Under the pieces are notes generated by a model that saw only the letters and a list, made by a program, of their open reading frames with translations, was not told the origin of the DNA and did no database searches. Positions 62,796-64,000 of a stretch of DNA of 64,000 bases are shown here, piece after piece. This DNA comes from CAIZGX01 sp044374295 (GTDB lineage: Bacteria; Bacteroidota; Bacteroidia; Flavobacteriales_D; Sanyastnellaceae). The DNA lies in contig JBILOU010000003.1 of assembly GCA_044374295.1 (NCBI GenBank), forward strand, positions 15,523 to 79,522, in the 5' to 3' direction. Numbering within the stretch: the first letter of the stretch is position 1; each line of letters opens with the position of its first letter. Position numbers and translations under genes: made by a program.

Positions 62796-63617
62796 ATGAA
62801 ACACCTATTCTTGTTTACAGCATTGTCAGTGGGAGCGCTGAACATGCTTGGCCAAAGTTCTAAACCTACGCCGGTTAAAGTTGAAAATTTACCTGTGCAT
62901 GCTTTGCGCAGCATTAACAATAGCGCCTTCACGTCTGGAGAAAAATCGACATACCGCATTCACTACGGAGTGGTAGATGCAGGAGTTGCTACGATCTCTG
63001 TTGAAGAAGGAAATAAAAAATTCGCGGGAAGAGATACCTACCACATTGTAGGAGAAGGACACAGTTCCGGATCATTCGATTGGTTTTTTAAGGTTCGCGA
63101 TAAGTACGAATCGTATGTAGACAAACAAGGGATTTTCCCTTACCAATTCAAACGCAATTGCGATGAAGGTGGCTACATGATTATGCAAGACTATTTCTTC
63201 TTTCAGCACAAGCGTGCGTTCAAGAATAGAAAGAACGAAGGATACCTAGCACCTGCTTTTGTTCAAGACATGATGAGTGCGGCGTTCTATGCTCGCACCA
63301 TGGATTTCACGAATACAAAGGCTGGTGATATTATAACTATTGAAACGTTGGTCGATGACGAAATCTACCGCTTGAAAATGCGCTATGTTGGAAAAGAAAC
63401 GGTAAGCGTAGACGCTGGAACATTCAAATGTTTGCGCTTCGCACCCGTGGTTCAAAAGGGACGTATTTTCAAAGATCCCAATGACCTAGCGGTTTGGGTT
63501 ACAGACGACGCACATCACCTACCGATTATGGCGCAAGCCAAAATCAAAGTGGGATCTATTAAAATGGAATTGCAACAATTCCAAGGCGTAGATATCTGGG
63601 GTGTGAAAATTAAATAG
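62796..63617 (+). CDS. DUF3108 exported protein
   Basis: A 273-residue protein with a signal peptide ('MKHLFLFTALSVGALNMLGQ'). 'EKSTYRIHYGVVDAGVATISVEEG' and 'DAGTFKCLRFAPVVQKGRIFK' (quoted in parts) are DUF3108 patterns, and 'VWVTDDAHHLPIMAQAKIKVGSI' closes the beta fold. No catalytic signature is visible, and its function is unknown. It is a single gene after the secreted lysyl-oxidase protein (64-bp gap with no clear terminator). Its last 8 bp overlap the end of the convergent RidA gene. Confidence 0.87.
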   Translation: MKHLFLFTALSVGALNMLGQSSKPTPVKVENLPVHALRSINNSAFTSGEKSTYRIHYGVVDAGVATISVEEGNKKFAGRDTYHIVGEGHSSGSFDWFFKVRDKYESYVDKQGIFPYQFKRNCDEGGYMIMQDYFFFQHKRAFKNRKNEGYLAPAFVQDMMSAAFYARTMDFTNTKAGDIITIETLVDDEIYRLKMRYVGKETVSVDAGTFKCLRFAPVVQKGRIFKDPNDLAVWVTDDAHHLPIMAQAKIKVGSIKMELQQFQGVDIWGVKIK

Positions 63618-64000
63618 TAGCAATACACTTCAACTCAATCGCAATAGGCGATGGAAGGGCGTTAATCTCTACAGTTGTTCTGCAGGGATTAGCGTCCTTG
63701 AAGTATTCAGCATACAAGCGGTTGTAGGTTTGGAAGTCACGCTTCATGTTCACCAAGAACACTGTAACGTCTACCAAGTTCTCCCACTTCGAACCGCTCG
63801 CATCTAAAATGGCTCTTACGTTATCGAACACGTTTCTGCACTGCGCTTCAAAATCGAACTCAATAAAATTTCCGAATTTATCTAACTTCAATCCAGGTAC
63901 TCCTGTGTCGTTCGCATCGCTACCCGCAATGCGCGGACCAACACCTGAAAGGAATAAAAGGTTACCTACTCTTCTTGCGTGTGGATAAGCACCAACAGGT
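63610..64000 (-). CDS. RidA-family protein, partial (similar to 2-aminomuconate deaminase)
   Basis: The frame is open to the window edge, so the N-terminus is missing; the visible 129 residues start '...VGAYPHARRVGNLLFLSGVG'. 'FEAQCRNVFDNVRAIL', 'DVTVFLVNMKRDFQTYN' and 'PCRTTVEINALPSPIAIELKCIA' are RidA signatures, and Arg in 'PCRTTVE' is the substrate Arg. The 'GAYPHARRVGN' start resembles 2-aminomuconate deaminases of the kynurenine route, which would match the 3-hydroxyanthranilate dioxygenase at 32318. An apparent TTG start at 63891 is internal and not used. Confidence 0.85.
   Translation of the reverse strand, partial: PVGAYPHARRVGNLLFLSGVGPRIAGSDANDTGVPGLKLDKFGNFIEFDFEAQCRNVFDNVRAILDASGSKWENLVDVTVFLVNMKRDFQTYNRLYAEYFKDANPCRTTVEINALPSPIAIELKCIATI

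Noticed and set aside
1..64000. tRNA, rRNA, riboswitch, insertion-sequence or prophage content
   Set aside because: I looked for conserved RNA cores, transposase motifs and terminal inverted repeats and saw none; the window is nearly all protein-coding.

Overview
The window reads as a chromosomal segment of a Bacteroidota bacterium, most likely of the Flavobacteriales. Several independent signs point there: the gliding/type IX secretion (T9SS) genes gldJ, porU, porV and a porP/sprF homologue; two large secreted proteins with T9SS sorting domains (one type A, one of the gliding-motility-associated type B); many SPII lipoproteins; Bacteroidota-only families such as DUF4292, DUF5686 and DUF2723; and repeated TAnnTTTG promoter -7 elements a short distance upstream of start codons. 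The DNA is moderately AT-rich and almost fully coding. No gap exceeds about 150 bp, and I saw no tRNA, rRNA, insertion sequence, prophage or CRISPR array.

Layout. 1-1548 (minus): a lipoprotein, an H-NOX heme gas sensor and a partial HNOBA-domain signalling protein cut by the window edge. 1566-2558 (plus): a LuxE-like adenylating enzyme. 2702-8127 (minus): porP/sprF-like gene, gldJ, murF and tyrS. 8265-13906 (plus): porU, porV and ispF, head-to-head with the gldJ group. 13903-22428 (minus): a long tightly packed operon, tolC-like, hlyD-like, tsaB, a Rieske-like lipoprotein, methylmalonyl-CoA epimerase, a DUF2723 membrane protein and a radical SAM protein. 22490-27781 (minus): a cytochrome c oxidase block with heme O synthase, two subunit III-type proteins, subunit IV, a Cys-shuffled SCO-like protein, a canonical SCO protein, DUF420 and a small CxxC membrane protein. 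27831-29243 (minus): a Wzi/RemB-like barrel. 29341-32845 (plus): RelA/SpoT, a GGGP synthase-family protein and 3-hydroxyanthranilate dioxygenase. 32849-39129 (minus): EnvC-like protein, DUF4292, TPR lipoprotein, nucleotidyltransferase, dUTPase and enoyl-CoA hydratase. 39165-44111 (minus): a giant secreted type B protein and gpsA. 44183-47989 (plus): LytTR regulator and propeller histidine kinase. 48026-63617 (plus): acidic lipoprotein, dinB, pabB, tilS, dsbD, DUF5686, pssA, purS, amidase, a 1474-residue secreted lysyl-oxidase-domain protein and DUF3108. 63610-64000 (minus): partial RidA protein.

How they fit together. PorU and PorV form the outer-membrane machinery that processes and attaches T9SS cargo, and GldJ and the PorP/SprF homologue belong to gliding and secretion. 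The two giant proteins are natural clients. The oxidase block combines heme A precursor synthesis, structural subunits and copper-delivery factors. The most unusual signals are a lysyl oxidase-type domain that keeps the copper ligands and both cofactor-forming residues inside a T9SS-exported protein, a SCO paralogue that has lost its normal copper site but carries a CxxxC near its membrane anchor, large inserts (one His-rich) at the same loop of both subunit III proteins, an H-NOX/HNOBA pair resembling a split soluble guanylate cyclase sensor, and a near-perfect palindrome beside the dinB promoter.
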